DNA from: Bacteroidota bacterium | GTDB lineage: Bacteria > Bacteroidota > Bacteroidia > Cytophagales > Cyclobacteriaceae | NCBI GenBank assembly: GCA_013285945.1 | Contig: JABDGP010000020.1 | Location: 1-44,535 of the forward strand | Direction: 5' to 3' | DNA: 44,535 nt | In this document: positions 23,701 to 32,580 of the stretch, piece by piece | How the letters are laid out: every line of letters begins with the position of its first letter | Position numbering within the stretch: the first letter of the stretch is position 1 | The notes under the pieces: model-generated | The model's database searches: none | What the model was told of the DNA's origin: nothing | The model's input: the letters and a program-made list of their open reading frames with translations, nothing else | Translations under genes and position numbers: made by a program

Positions 23701-25185
23701 ATGCAAAAACTCAGTCTCAATCAGTCGCTCCAGCAAAAACTGTCGCCCCAGCAGATTCAGTTCATCAAACTGTTGCAGGTGCCTACGGCCGAACTGGAAA
23801 ACCGGATTGAAGAAGAATTGGAGTTGAACCCTGTATTGGAAGAAGGAGAAGAAGAGGAGCCGGAAACTGTGCCTGAATCGGAAACAGAAACCTCTGAAGA
23901 AGACTCCGCCGAAGGAGAAGTTACCGAGCCTGAGACAACGGAAGCCAGCGATGATATTGACATCAAGGATTACCTGCAGGATGATGACTACCACAGTTAC
24001 AAAACCTATAACGATGACGATGATGAAGAGGACCGCGAATCACCCATTGCAACATCATCCTCACTCCATGAAACCCTATTGACCCAACTGGGTTTTCTGG
24101 GATTGAATGAAAAGCAACTTGCTATTGGTAAACAACTTGTCGGAAGCATTGAAGGCGATGGTTATATACGCAGAGAGTTGGAATCGATTGTCAACGACCT
24201 GGCTTTTTCCCTGGGAATAGAAACGACTTTGGAAGAAGTAGAAGCCATTTTGAAAAAAATCCAATCCTTTGACCCGGCTGGTATTGCTGCCAGAAATTTG
24301 CAGGAATGCCTGATGCTTCAACTTGATCGAATGGACGACGGGCAGGATGTAGATGTTATTGTCGGAAAACGGATCATTAGCGAATGCTATGAAGAATTCA
24401 CTAAAAAGCATTACCCAAAAATCCTAAAGAAGCTTGATCTCGATGACGAGGATTACATTAAAGATGCCATAGAATTAATTGTGAGGCTCAATCCCAAGCC
24501 CGGCGGAGAGGTAAACAGCGGCTTGGTTAAAAATCAATATGTAATTCCTGATTTTATACTTACCAACAACAACGGAAAATTAGACCTCGCTTTAAACTCG
24601 CGTAATGCTCCTGAACTTCGGATTAGCCGCAGCTATAATGAAATGTTTCAGGCCTATGACAAAAGCGATAAGAAAGACAAAAAGCTAAAAGAAGCGGTTT
24701 CATTTGTAAAGCAGAAGCTGGATGCCGCCCGATGGTTTATTGATGCTATCAAACAACGACAGCTGACACTGCTAAGAACGATGCGTGCTATCGTCGACTT
24801 TCAATTTGATTATTTTCTGGAGGGAGATGAAACGAAGCTCAAGCCGATGATTTTGAAAGACATCGCTCAAATGATCAACATGGATATCTCTACCGTGAGC
24901 CGAGTAGCCAGCAGCAAAACAGTGCAGACAGACTTCGGCACCTTCCCGCTGAAATACTTTTTCTCGGAAGGCATAAGCACCGATTCAGGTGAAGACGCCA
25001 GCAGCCGAGAGGTAAAACAGATCATTAAGGACTTTATCAGTGAAGAGGACAAAAGCAAACCATACTCGGACGATAAGCTCGAAGACTTACTCAACGAGAA
25101 AGGATACAATATTGCCAGGCGTACGGTGGCCAAGTACCGCGAACAATTGAACATACCGGTGGCCCGGCTCAGAAAAGAAATGTAA
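23701..25185 (+). CDS. rpoN: RNA polymerase sigma-54 factor
   Basis: Alternative sigma factor that needs AAA+ activators. 494 residues. Region I at the N-terminus is rich in Gln and Leu (KLSLNQSLQQKLSPQQIQF), the part that contacts activators and the start site. A long acidic linker (about residues 45-115, many Glu/Asp) is region II. The core-binding region III follows, then the DNA-binding domain with RpoN box ARRTVAKYREQL near residue 479. The -24 recognition helix-turn-helix lies before it (MINMDISTVSRVAS near 390). No activator gene with an AAA+ domain is in the window, so targets cannot be inferred. Two bp upstream of the next gene. Confidence 0.97.
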   Translation: MQKLSLNQSLQQKLSPQQIQFIKLLQVPTAELENRIEEELELNPVLEEGEEEEPETVPESETETSEEDSAEGEVTEPETTEASDDIDIKDYLQDDDYHSYKTYNDDDDEEDRESPIATSSSLHETLLTQLGFLGLNEKQLAIGKQLVGSIEGDGYIRRELESIVNDLAFSLGIETTLEEVEAILKKIQSFDPAGIAARNLQECLMLQLDRMDDGQDVDVIVGKRIISECYEEFTKKHYPKILKKLDLDDEDYIKDAIELIVRLNPKPGGEVNSGLVKNQYVIPDFILTNNNGKLDLALNSRNAPELRISRSYNEMFQAYDKSDKKDKKLKEAVSFVKQKLDAARWFIDAIKQRQLTLLRTMRAIVDFQFDYFLEGDETKLKPMILKDIAQMINMDISTVSRVASSKTVQTDFGTFPLKYFFSEGISTDSGEDASSREVKQIIKDFISEEDKSKPYSDDKLEDLLNEKGYNIARRTVAKYREQLNIPVARLRKEM

Positions 25186-25187
25186 GC

Positions 25188-25796
25188 GTGAGAACACCGG
25201 CAAAAATTATCTCTTTCGTTTTTCATCCGCTGCTTCTGGCTACCTATTTGGTACTTGTACTCGGCAAGTTCTTTCCGGCCATGCTCATGATCGCACCGAA
25301 CCAATTGGCGCTGGTAACATTGTTTGTATTCGCCTTCACATTTTTAATCCCGGTGATTAACCTTCTGCTATTCCGTTATTTGGGGAGCATCTCGTCCATT
25401 CACCTGGAATCGAGGCAAGAGCGTGTGCTGCCTTTTATTTTCATTTCTGTAATGTATTTGCTTGTTGTCTTTCTGTTTTATTTCAGGCTTCCATTCAACA
25501 GCAACTTCAACAAACTGATGACTATCGTGGCGGTGTTGGTGGTTTTCTCTACCATAATCACATTTTTTTACAAAGTAAGTGTTCATAGCCTTGCCATGGG
25601 TGGCTGGCTTGGAATCCTGTTTCCGTTGATAAAATTTTCCCCTTCCCTGCTCTGGCCTACAGCAACCGTCATTGCCATCGCTGGTCTTGTGATCTCATCC
25701 AGGCTTGCATTGGATGTTCACACGCCACGTGAAACTCTGGTTGGAGTAATAGCCGGACTGCTTACCAGCTACGGTGCGATGGTGATTCTTTTTTAA
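25188..25796 (+). CDS. polytopic membrane protein with PAP2-like C-terminal half
   Basis: 202-residue inner-membrane protein with about six hydrophobic segments. The C-terminal part SSRLALDVHTPRETLVGV (about 168-185) resembles PAP2 motif 3 (SR-x5-H-x3-D), with His in place, but with Glu instead of Asp after the Pro-Arg. A clear motif 2 (PSGH) is absent, so catalysis is doubtful. It starts with GTG 2 bp after the rpoN stop and is probably co-transcribed. The family is common in Bacteroidota without a known function. Confidence 0.75.
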   Translation: MRTPAKIISFVFHPLLLATYLVLVLGKFFPAMLMIAPNQLALVTLFVFAFTFLIPVINLLLFRYLGSISSIHLESRQERVLPFIFISVMYLLVVFLFYFRLPFNSNFNKLMTIVAVLVVFSTIITFFYKVSVHSLAMGGWLGILFPLIKFSPSLLWPTATVIAIAGLVISSRLALDVHTPRETLVGVIAGLLTSYGAMVILF

Positions 25797-25826
25797 AGAC
25801 ATACTCTGCCTTACAGCAAGTAGATA

Positions 25827-25856
25827 TTGACGTTAATCAATTAATTTACTAATTTG
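25827..25856 (+). promoter_or_regulatory. probable promoter of the RRM protein gene
   Basis: TTG at 25827-25829 lies about 20 nt before TAATTTG (25850-25856), a near match to TAnnTTTG with one base fewer between TA and TTTG. The leader would be about 40 nt, and such RNA-binding genes are usually strongly transcribed. Confidence 0.35.
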
Positions 25857-25902
25857 GATTGAGTATAATGCTCTGAACTGCGTTCCATTTAATTCTTGTG
25901 TT

Positions 25903-26175
25903 ATGAATATTTTTGTAGCCCGACTGAACTTTAAAACCAAGCGCGAAGATCTGGAAGCTGCCTTTGCTAAATTCGGACAAGTAAGTTCTGCTAAAATTGT
26001 AAAAGACCGTGACACCGGCCGTTCGAAGGGGTTTGGATTTGTAGAAATGCCAAGCGATGAGGAAGCACAAAAAGCCATTGCCGCACTAAATGAAACTGAG
26101 CTCGATGGCCGTACTATTGTGGTAAAACCGGGTAATCCCAAAGCGCCCGGTGAAGGAAGACCGCAAGAAAACTGA
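25903..26175 (+). CDS. single RRM RNA-binding protein
   Basis: 90-residue cytoplasmic protein made of one RNA recognition motif. RNP2 is NIFVARL (residues 2-8) and RNP1 is KGFGFVEM (42-49), with the aromatic residues that stack on RNA at positions 4, 44 and 46. The acidic/basic helix 1 (REDLEAAFAKFG) is standard. A short glycine/proline tail (GNPKAPGEGRPQEN) replaces the long Gly-rich tail of eukaryotic cold-shock RRMs. It resembles the Rbp proteins of cyanobacteria and the RRM proteins abundant in Bacteroidota, thought to act as RNA chaperones or post-transcriptional regulators. It converges on pfkA. Confidence 0.92.
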   Translation: MNIFVARLNFKTKREDLEAAFAKFGQVSSAKIVKDRDTGRSKGFGFVEMPSDEEAQKAIAALNETELDGRTIVVKPGNPKAPGEGRPQEN

Positions 26176-26183
26176 AGTTAAAG

Positions 26184-27275
26184 CTAATCTCCAAAACTGA
26201 TTCCTAGTCCTTTAGCTGCCTTCACCATGTAGGAGTTTTTCTTTACTGTGTTGCTTTCACGCGTGGCGTCTTCTAGAGAAACTGAGGTGATGGTATTGTT
26301 TTTAAGGGCAACCATAGTTCCAAATTTTTTTTCAAGTGCCAACTCAACGGCTTTTACACCAAACATGGAAGCTAACACCCGATCGAATGCTATCGGTGTA
26401 CCGCCACGCTGTACATGGCCGAGTACTGTTTCGCGAATCTCTGCTTTGCATCCCGCCTCTTTCAGCTGTTTTGAAAGTTGATAGGCTACACCACCGAGGC
26501 GAACATGCTCCGAACCTTTTTCACCAGCACTCGCTGTAACACTTCCGGCTTTGGGTCTTGCTCCTTCGGCTATAACAATGTTGGCAAAGCCACGACCCTT
26601 TTTATAGCGCAACTCAAGGCGTTTCACAAGTTTGTCAACATCATAAGGAATTTCTGGAATCAAACAGATTTCAGCGCCACCGGCTATGGCGGTGTGTAAT
26701 GCAATCCATCCGGTTTCACGGCCCATCACTTCCATAATCATTACCCGGTGATGACTCTCTGCGGTAGTTACCAGTTTATCAAAGCTGTCGGTGGCAATTT
26801 GCACTGCAGTCTGAAACCCAAATGTCATGTCGGTAGCTGATAAGTCATTGTCAATAGTTTTGGGTACACCGATGACGGGAATCCCCTTATCAAAAAGAAC
26901 CTTAGAGATTTTTTGAGATCCGTCGCCACCAATGTTGATGACGGCATCAAAATTCAGTTTCTTTAATTTACTAACCAGTTCATCCGATCGGTCAATAAAT
27001 TTCACCGAGCCGTCGGGTTGAGTCACCGGGAATTTAATCGGGTTTGATTTGTTTGTAGTTTTCAGAATCGTACCACCCTTGACATGAATACCTGCTGTGC
27101 GCTTTGATGTGAGCTTGATAATCTCTTGTCGTTCATTAAGTACCCCATTGAACGCTTCAATGCTTCCATGAACTTCCCAGTCTTTCTCTTTGCGTGCACG
27201 TTTGGCAATTCCACGAATCACGGCATTAAGGCCGGGACAATCGCCGCCACCTGTTAAAATCAATATCCTTTTCAT
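26184..27275 (-). CDS. pfkA: 6-phosphofructokinase, ATP-type with Lys in the PKTIDND loop
   Basis: Phosphorylation of fructose 6-phosphate, the committed step of glycolysis. 363 residues, longer than the 320 of E. coli PfkA. The phosphoryl donor loop GGDGS (116-120) has Gly where PPi-dependent enzymes have Asp (GGDDS), which points to ATP. The catalytic loop PKTIDND (138-144) has Lys139 where E. coli has Gly and PPi enzymes have Lys. The Gly/Lys mix is that of the mixed-substrate (group III) ATP-PFKs of Actinobacteria and others. MEVMGRETGW near 180 is also typical of this group. Catalytic Asp is Asp142. Donor preference is inferred from these residues only. Confidence 0.94.
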   Translation of the reverse strand: MKRILILTGGGDCPGLNAVIRGIAKRARKEKDWEVHGSIEAFNGVLNERQEIIKLTSKRTAGIHVKGGTILKTTNKSNPIKFPVTQPDGSVKFIDRSDELVSKLKKLNFDAVINIGGDGSQKISKVLFDKGIPVIGVPKTIDNDLSATDMTFGFQTAVQIATDSFDKLVTTAESHHRVMIMEVMGRETGWIALHTAIAGGAEICLIPEIPYDVDKLVKRLELRYKKGRGFANIVIAEGARPKAGSVTASAGEKGSEHVRLGGVAYQLSKQLKEAGCKAEIRETVLGHVQRGGTPIAFDRVLASMFGVKAVELALEKKFGTMVALKNNTITSVSLEDATRESNTVKKNSYMVKAAKGLGISFGD

Positions 27276-27318
27276 AGATTAAAAATACTAATATCGATAA
27301 TGAATAAACTGCTGATTT

Positions 27319-28278
27319 TTATGATTTCGCTGCCGCTCTTCGCAGGCGATCGTTGATAGCTCTGCCAAGGCCGATGTCGGGTACTTCTTCCAATAGAATA
27401 ACATCCACATCAGATTTATCCAATTCGCGCAAAGCGGAAAAAAGTCTTTGGGCGGCTTCTTCTAAATTCCCCGACTGTGAAAGGGCAATTTGTTTTTTAA
27501 TACTTGATGATGAATATGTTTTCTGAAAGGTTAACAAGCCGACAGAGCGATGCGATAGCTCGTCAATTAAGTTTTGAATATCCCCAAGCTCAGCAGGCTT
27601 GCGAGGGGCATAATGACTTTGGAGTTGACCTGGTGCTTGTGGGTTAGAAACCGAATTTGTTTTAACCAATACCTGCCCAATCACTGATTCAATTCTCTCA
27701 ATGCTTAATCCACCAACCCGATAAATAATCGTTTGATCATTTTCAAATCCCATAATTGTTGATTCCACGCCCACACGGCATTCACCACCGTCGAGGATGT
27801 AGGAGATCCTATTTCCAAGCTGATCATTTACATGAGCCGGGGTAGTGGGGCTTACATAACCGAACGGATTGGCACTGGGGGCCGCCAATGGAAACGAGAG
27901 CGACTTCAGTAATTCAGTAGTTAGAGGATGGTCCGGGCAGCGGATACCTACGCGGTCAAGTCCTGCCGTAACTAAATCGGGGATTATGTTTTTTTTATCA
28001 AGGAGGAATGTCAGAGGTCCTGGCCAGAAATGTTCCATCAATCTCAACGCTTTCTGCGGAATCTCTTCAGTAAATTTTTTTACCGAATAAATATCCGGCA
28101 CATGAATGATCAACGGATCAAAGTACGGCCTGTTCTTCGCCTCAAAAATCTTTGTAACCGAAGCGGCATCAAGGGCATTGGCTGCAAGTCCGTAAACAGT
28201 TTCTGTCGGGATAGCTACCAATTCGCCTTGCTGAAGTAAGGACCGGGCTTTTGCAATATCTTTACCAATCTCAGCCAT
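27319..28278 (-). CDS. L-threonylcarbamoyladenylate synthase (Sua5 type)
   Basis: Makes threonylcarbamoyl-AMP from Thr, bicarbonate and ATP, the first step of t6A37 tRNA modification. 319 residues. The N-terminal YrdC/TsaC domain (about 1-200) shows the phosphate-binding KxR-type start (GELVAIPTETVYGLAANA), KNRPYFDPLIIHV and the SANPFGYVSPTTPAHV loop. The C-terminal Sua5 domain (about 215-319) begins PQAPGQLQSHYAPRKP, the linker that closes over the active site. So this is the long Sua5 form rather than TsaC alone. It overlaps the Nudix gene by 8 nt. The companion genes tsaB/D/E are not in the window. Confidence 0.95.
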   Translation of the reverse strand: MAEIGKDIAKARSLLQQGELVAIPTETVYGLAANALDAASVTKIFEAKNRPYFDPLIIHVPDIYSVKKFTEEIPQKALRLMEHFWPGPLTFLLDKKNIIPDLVTAGLDRVGIRCPDHPLTTELLKSLSFPLAAPSANPFGYVSPTTPAHVNDQLGNRISYILDGGECRVGVESTIMGFENDQTIIYRVGGLSIERIESVIGQVLVKTNSVSNPQAPGQLQSHYAPRKPAELGDIQNLIDELSHRSVGLLTFQKTYSSSSIKKQIALSQSGNLEEAAQRLFSALRELDKSDVDVILLEEVPDIGLGRAINDRLRRAAAKS

Positions 28279-28807
28279 TCTTTAATAGCTTCTCCTTCAT
28301 CCTTAACACAGATCTTTCATTACTGAATTGGCCCAACTGGTTGAGCGCTATCCAGCGAACATCGTGCGACTCTTCGCTGACTATGATTTTCTCAGACTCA
28401 TCAGCCTCAACAAAAAACCGGATATCGTAATGCAAGTGTTCAGGGAAATCTTTCCGCAACGGAATAGTGTGGATATCAACATCAAAAATATTTTCAACTG
28501 GTTTTAATCGCTTCAGACCTGTTTCTTCTTCTCCTTCGCGCAAAGCCACGCGTAAAACATTTTCATCGCCATCGGCATGCCCGCCTGGTTGTACCCATTT
28601 ATTAAGCTTGGCATGGTGCACCAGCAACGTCTTCGTTCTTTCAGGGTTAATTATCCACGCTGACCCAGTAATGTGTCCTGGCAAGTGTGTTCGTTGAAAA
28701 CAATTCGGGTGACCCAGTAATTCCAAAAAAGGAATAATGAATTTCTTTTCCTCGTCAAACGATGTGTGATACGCCTGGAAAGATTTAATCAGAAAATTTC
28801 TATCCAC
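28271..28807 (-). CDS. Nudix family hydrolase
   Basis: 178-residue pyrophosphohydrolase. The Nudix box is complete: G at 76, E at 82, then REGEEETGL (90-98), fitting GX5EX7REUXEEXGU. The surrounding WVQPGGHAD and ESHDVRW segments fit the fold. I place the start at GTG 28807, which follows the upstream gene's TAG by one base. A TTG at 28822 would add five residues and overlap it. The stop overlaps the Sua5 start by 8 nt, so translational coupling is likely. The substrate could be a nucleotide sugar or an oxidised nucleotide; nothing in the sequence decides. Confidence 0.92.
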   Translation of the reverse strand: MDRNFLIKSFQAYHTSFDEEKKFIIPFLELLGHPNCFQRTHLPGHITGSAWIINPERTKTLLVHHAKLNKWVQPGGHADGDENVLRVALREGEEETGLKRLKPVENIFDVDIHTIPLRKDFPEHLHYDIRFFVEADESEKIIVSEESHDVRWIALNQLGQFSNERSVLRMKEKLLKNG

Positions 28808-28808
28808 G

Positions 28809-29156
28809 CTATTGAATAACAACCGTTGCTTTATTGAATTTTCCCTTTTCTAATTTAGTCTCTTCGCCACCGCCCGCATTGTCTTTATCGCCTTTGCGGG
28901 CCAGAATAAAATAAGGTATTGGCTTTAGTTTTTTAAAACGAACAACTCCCTTTTCATCAGTGGTGCCTTTTTCAACGGAGTTCTGTTCCTTGGTATAATC
29001 TTCTTTCTTTTCAAAAAGCAAGACTGTTGCTTCTGGCACGGTATTCCCCAGATCATCTCGAACCGTTAAGGTCAGCGAAGTATTAAATATTTGATTGGGA
29101 GCATTCAGGCAAAATCCTGAATTCAGGAAAAGCAGAAATACAAAAAGTGTTTTCAT
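28809..29156 (-). CDS. small secreted protein with a carboxypeptidase-regulatory/Ig-like fold
   Basis: 115-residue protein with signal peptide MKTLFVFLLFLNSGFCLNAP and a beta-sandwich of the carboxypeptidase regulatory-like type (SLTLTVRDDLGNTVPEATV, then GTTDEKGVVRFKKLKPIPY). Start at ATG 29156; a reading from 29189 would add eleven residues before a typical signal peptide. The Cys near residue 17 is not in a good lipobox. It sits between the helicase and the Nudix gene in one run, with no functional hint. Confidence 0.75.
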   Translation of the reverse strand: MKTLFVFLLFLNSGFCLNAPNQIFNTSLTLTVRDDLGNTVPEATVLLFEKKEDYTKEQNSVEKGTTDEKGVVRFKKLKPIPYFILARKGDKDNAGGGEETKLEKGKFNKATVVIQ

Positions 29157-29189
29157 AATTTTCTTTTTTACAAAGATAATAGTTGGCAA

Positions 29190-31115
29190 CTATAACGAAT
29201 ATGCGCTTCTGTAAAATCCTTTCTTCTGCAGAAAGTCAATCAGCTCCGAATAAAACGAGTGCGAACCCAAAGTAGCGCTGTCTCCCGCCATGATCAGCTT
29301 CTTACGTGCGCGGGTGATAGCCACATTCGTTCTGCGGATATCTGACAGGAAGCCAACTTCGCTTTTTTCATTACTTCGAACAAAACTAATCGCGATCACA
29401 TCACGCTCCTGTCCCTGAAAAGCATCTACTGTGTTAATCGAAATAAGCCGATGCAAAGGTTCGAGAATAGCTGAGCTCTCGGCTAGCCGTTGGATTCTGT
29501 CAACTTGAGCACTATAAGGTGTGATAATTCCTAACGTAATTTTTTCATCAAGCCATGCAGACGTTCCCACAGACTCCGCCAACTTTTCTACCTGGTGGAT
29601 TAGTAGCTCAGCTTCTTCCTGATTAAACCGACTTAACGTCTCGGGATCTTGTTTTTCGGTAAAACCACAGCCGGCGGTATCAATAAACTCAACGGGCGAT
29701 TCGTGCGAGCGCAGTAATTCATGCTTTACAGAGTCGTGGGCAACCAATTCATTGTTATAAAAATAGCGCGACGGAAACTCCATGATCGATTCGTGCATTC
29801 GGTATTGTACTTGCAGCATTGATGCCAGCTGCGGGTATTTCGCAATTCCCTTTTCAAATAAAGTCTTTGCTAAGCCTTGAGTTGCGGCTTCATGAGATTT
29901 GATAGTGGGCGGAAGCTGACAATGATCACCGGCAAAAATTACACGGTTTGATTTTAATAACGGAATCCAACAAGCTGGCTCCAAAGCCTGACCAGCTTCA
30001 TCAATAAAAACGGTTTTGAATTTTCTTCCTTTCAATACCGGATGCGACGAGCCAACTAACGTACAACAGACTGCATCAGCATTATTCAGCAAATCGTTGA
30101 TGATATAAAACTCCAGCATGTCTGCATCCGACTTTAGCAACTTCGCCTCTTCGCGCAATAATCGCCGGTTTTGTTTTTCATGATGGCCGAACTGCCGCTT
30201 GAATTGCCCCGCCTGATGACGCAATTGTTCCATCTTTCTTCTCAATGATCGCAACTCTTTAAAATGCTGATGTTCTGAAATCCGCGCGTCCAAAGTTTTG
30301 CTCAGCGACTGCTCTGTAACCCGTGCCGGATGCCCGATGCGTATCGCATTCAATCCCAGGTTGCTTAGTTTTTCTACAAGTAAATCCACTGCTGCATTGC
30401 TGGGCGCGCTCACCAACACTTGCCGTTCCTCCAGAATAGTTATTCGGATTGCTTCTACAAGCGTGGTGGTCTTCCCTGTGCCGGGAGGCCCGTGAATAAA
30501 TCCGATATCTTTCGCGGTAATTATTTTTTCGACAGAAGAGCGTTGGCTTTCATTTAAAATTGAAGACACATGTTCACCGTTACTAATGTGCTTCGTATCG
30601 GGCAATGCAGGTTGAGAGTCTCCCAAAAGTATTTCCCTTAATTCAGCGACTCGATTATCTTCAGCCTCCATGACTTTCTTCAGCGCATACTCCATTTCGC
30701 GATAGCTCATCTCATCAAACATCACATCAACACCCAATGAGCCATCATCAATCCAATCCGGGAGGTCATCGCCATTCAACGTGACGGCCATCATATTTTC
30801 TCGCACATAATTGATTACTCCGTTGACATGCTGCTTCTCGGGCTTGCCTGACGCATTCGTAAACAAGCTCACCACTTTCCCACTTTGAAACGAATGCGGC
30901 TGTTCCAATTGATTTGTTCGTTCTATTTCAATCATAACGCGCTCACCCGTGCCAATGTAATCGCGCAGCAACCGGACTGGATACCATGTCACGCCTTCTT
31001 TCACTCGCTGGTGTAAAGAACGCATCAATACTTTTTGTCGGTATTGCTCCAGATCGGCCTGCCGTTCTAGTTGCAGAAGTTGAAACGTGTGTTTTAGTTT
31101 TTCTCTGGACGTCAC
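29190..31115 (-). CDS. SF1 helicase, IGHMBP2/Smubp-2 type
   Basis: 641-residue superfamily 1 (Upf1-like) helicase, 5'-3' on RNA or DNA in characterised relatives. N-terminal SH3/1B-like region (about 60-180), Walker A GPPGTGKTTTL near 207, a helical insert (about 260-340, with many Gln, His and Arg), Walker B FIDEAGQALEP near 368 (DEAG box), GDHCQLPPT near 397, LQVQYRMHE near 440, then motif V/VI STNTVDAFQGQERDVI-like and RTNVAITRARKKL near the end. It starts with a GTG at 31115. Just upstream on the same strand is a small HsdR-N-type protein. The neighbourhood downstream is housekeeping. Role in the cell is not known. Confidence 0.93.
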   Translation of the reverse strand: MTSREKLKHTFQLLQLERQADLEQYRQKVLMRSLHQRVKEGVTWYPVRLLRDYIGTGERVMIEIERTNQLEQPHSFQSGKVVSLFTNASGKPEKQHVNGVINYVRENMMAVTLNGDDLPDWIDDGSLGVDVMFDEMSYREMEYALKKVMEAEDNRVAELREILLGDSQPALPDTKHISNGEHVSSILNESQRSSVEKIITAKDIGFIHGPPGTGKTTTLVEAIRITILEERQVLVSAPSNAAVDLLVEKLSNLGLNAIRIGHPARVTEQSLSKTLDARISEHQHFKELRSLRRKMEQLRHQAGQFKRQFGHHEKQNRRLLREEAKLLKSDADMLEFYIINDLLNNADAVCCTLVGSSHPVLKGRKFKTVFIDEAGQALEPACWIPLLKSNRVIFAGDHCQLPPTIKSHEAATQGLAKTLFEKGIAKYPQLASMLQVQYRMHESIMEFPSRYFYNNELVAHDSVKHELLRSHESPVEFIDTAGCGFTEKQDPETLSRFNQEEAELLIHQVEKLAESVGTSAWLDEKITLGIITPYSAQVDRIQRLAESSAILEPLHRLISINTVDAFQGQERDVIAISFVRSNEKSEVGFLSDIRRTNVAITRARKKLIMAGDSATLGSHSFYSELIDFLQKKGFYRSAYSL

Positions 31116-31216
31116 GGATTGTTGATAGTTATTGGTTAATAGTCAGTGATCAATAGATGAAAACCTTTGGGCATTAATAGGAATTGAGCATTGGGCAATA
31201 TTCAATAAGGGAAATC

Positions 31217-31663
31217 TTATTTTTCAAAAACAGGGAAAGTTTGTAAAAACTTAGCTTCGCCACCGAGCACAGATGCTTCACAACAAAAATGCGCCATGCC
31301 ATTAGTTACTGCCAAATATTTGGCACCTATGGTCATATTGTAAACGGCTACCTGATTGAAAGCTTTCTGATTTAATTTAATAGCCGGAGATTTACATTCA
31401 ATTAACATCCAAGGTTTCCCGTTTCGATCGTAAACCAAAATATCAGATCGCTTCTGAAGTTTGTTATAGGTAAGAGCGCCTTCTATTCTGAACAAGGATT
31501 TGGGGTATTTCAATTCCATTATCAAATAATGAACAAAATGTTGCCGCACCCATTCTTCGGGGGTAAGTACGATGTATTTTTTTCTTATCCCGTCAAAAAT
31601 TAATACTTTGCCATTCTCCTTTTTTAAAGTGGGATTGATGGATGGCAGGTTAAGTTGGTACAT
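31217..31663 (-). CDS. stand-alone HsdR N-terminal (PD-(D/E)XK) domain protein
   Basis: 148-residue protein matching the N-terminal domain of type I restriction HsdR subunits. The nuclease core is Asp74 (KRSDILVYD) and Glu89-x-Lys91 (IECKS), preceded by PEEWVRQHFVHYLI (about 35-48) with a conserved Glu. No helicase or methylase domain is attached. The next gene downstream on this strand, about 100 bp away, is the SF1 helicase. Such solo domains are common in Bacteroidota and usually treated as orphan. Whether it cuts DNA is unknown. Start ATG 31661-31663. Confidence 0.82.
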   Translation of the reverse strand: MYQLNLPSINPTLKKENGKVLIFDGIRKKYIVLTPEEWVRQHFVHYLIMELKYPKSLFRIEGALTYNKLQKRSDILVYDRNGKPWMLIECKSPAIKLNQKAFNQVAVYNMTIGAKYLAVTNGMAHFCCEASVLGGEAKFLQTFPVFEK

Positions 31664-31793
31664 CGGTTAAAAGTAGGAAAAAAGGATTAGTGGCAGCAAC
31701 TCTGCCGGCCAAGGATTCGCTGGGCCTCGTGTGATGGAAATGAGGGGGCGCTAAAGTTTTGATTCTTGAATTTTGAAAAAATTGAGTTAATGT

Positions 31794-32564
31794 ATGAAGA
31801 CGAAAAAAGAAATAGTAGAAAACTGGCTCCCTCGCTACACTGGCGTGCCGCTGAAATCCTTTGGTGAATATATTTTGCTCACCAATTTTGACAATTACGT
31901 TCACAAGTTTGCCGAATGGCACAATGTGAAAGTAGACGGCCACGACAAGGCCATGTTAAGCGCTACAGCCGAGGGAATTACCATCATCAACTTTGGAATG
32001 GGAAGCCCTAATGCCGCCACGATCATGGATTGTCTCACGGCGATTATGCCAAAGGCCTGCTTGTTTCTTGGTAAGTGTGGAGGGTTGAAAATGAAAAATG
32101 CACTTGGTGATCTCATTCTTCCTATAGCTGCGATTCGCGGAGAAGGAACATCCAATGATTACTTCCCACCGGAAGTTCCATCATTACCCGCCTTTGCCTT
32201 GCAGAAAGCGATCTCCACAACTATTCGTGATTACAATCAGGATTATTGGACCGGAACAGTCTATACTACCAACCGTAGAGTGTGGGAATGGGATGAAGAC
32301 TTTAAAGAATATTTGGTGAAAATCAGAGCGATGGCTATCGATATGGAGACCGCTACGATTTTTTCAACTGCTTTTTATAACGAGATTCCTGCCGGCGCAA
32401 TACTTTTAGTTTCAGATCAACCGATGGTACCCGATGGAGTGAAGACAGAAAAAAGCGACAGCGTGGTCACTTCAAATTATGTTGACTTGCATGTGAAGAT
32501 CGGAATCGATTCGCTGAAGCAATTAATCAACAACGGAATTACGGTGAAGCATTTGCAGTATTGA
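31794..32564 (+). CDS. amn: AMP nucleosidase
   Basis: Hydrolyses AMP to adenine and ribose 5-phosphate, a purine-salvage and energy-charge step. 256 residues, the short Bacteroidota form lacking the long N-terminal part of E. coli Amn (484 residues). It has the nucleoside phosphorylase fold: NFGMGSPNAATIMD (about 64-77), LGKCGGLK near 93 and AMAIDMETATIFSTAF (about 181-196), whose Glu is the usual ribose-binding acid. Followed 17 bp later by a cupin gene on the same strand. No clear promoter box upstream. Confidence 0.93.
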   Translation: MKTKKEIVENWLPRYTGVPLKSFGEYILLTNFDNYVHKFAEWHNVKVDGHDKAMLSATAEGITIINFGMGSPNAATIMDCLTAIMPKACLFLGKCGGLKMKNALGDLILPIAAIRGEGTSNDYFPPEVPSLPAFALQKAISTTIRDYNQDYWTGTVYTTNRRVWEWDEDFKEYLVKIRAMAIDMETATIFSTAFYNEIPAGAILLVSDQPMVPDGVKTEKSDSVVTSNYVDLHVKIGIDSLKQLINNGITVKHLQY

Positions 32565-32580
32565 ACTAATTAACCTCAAA

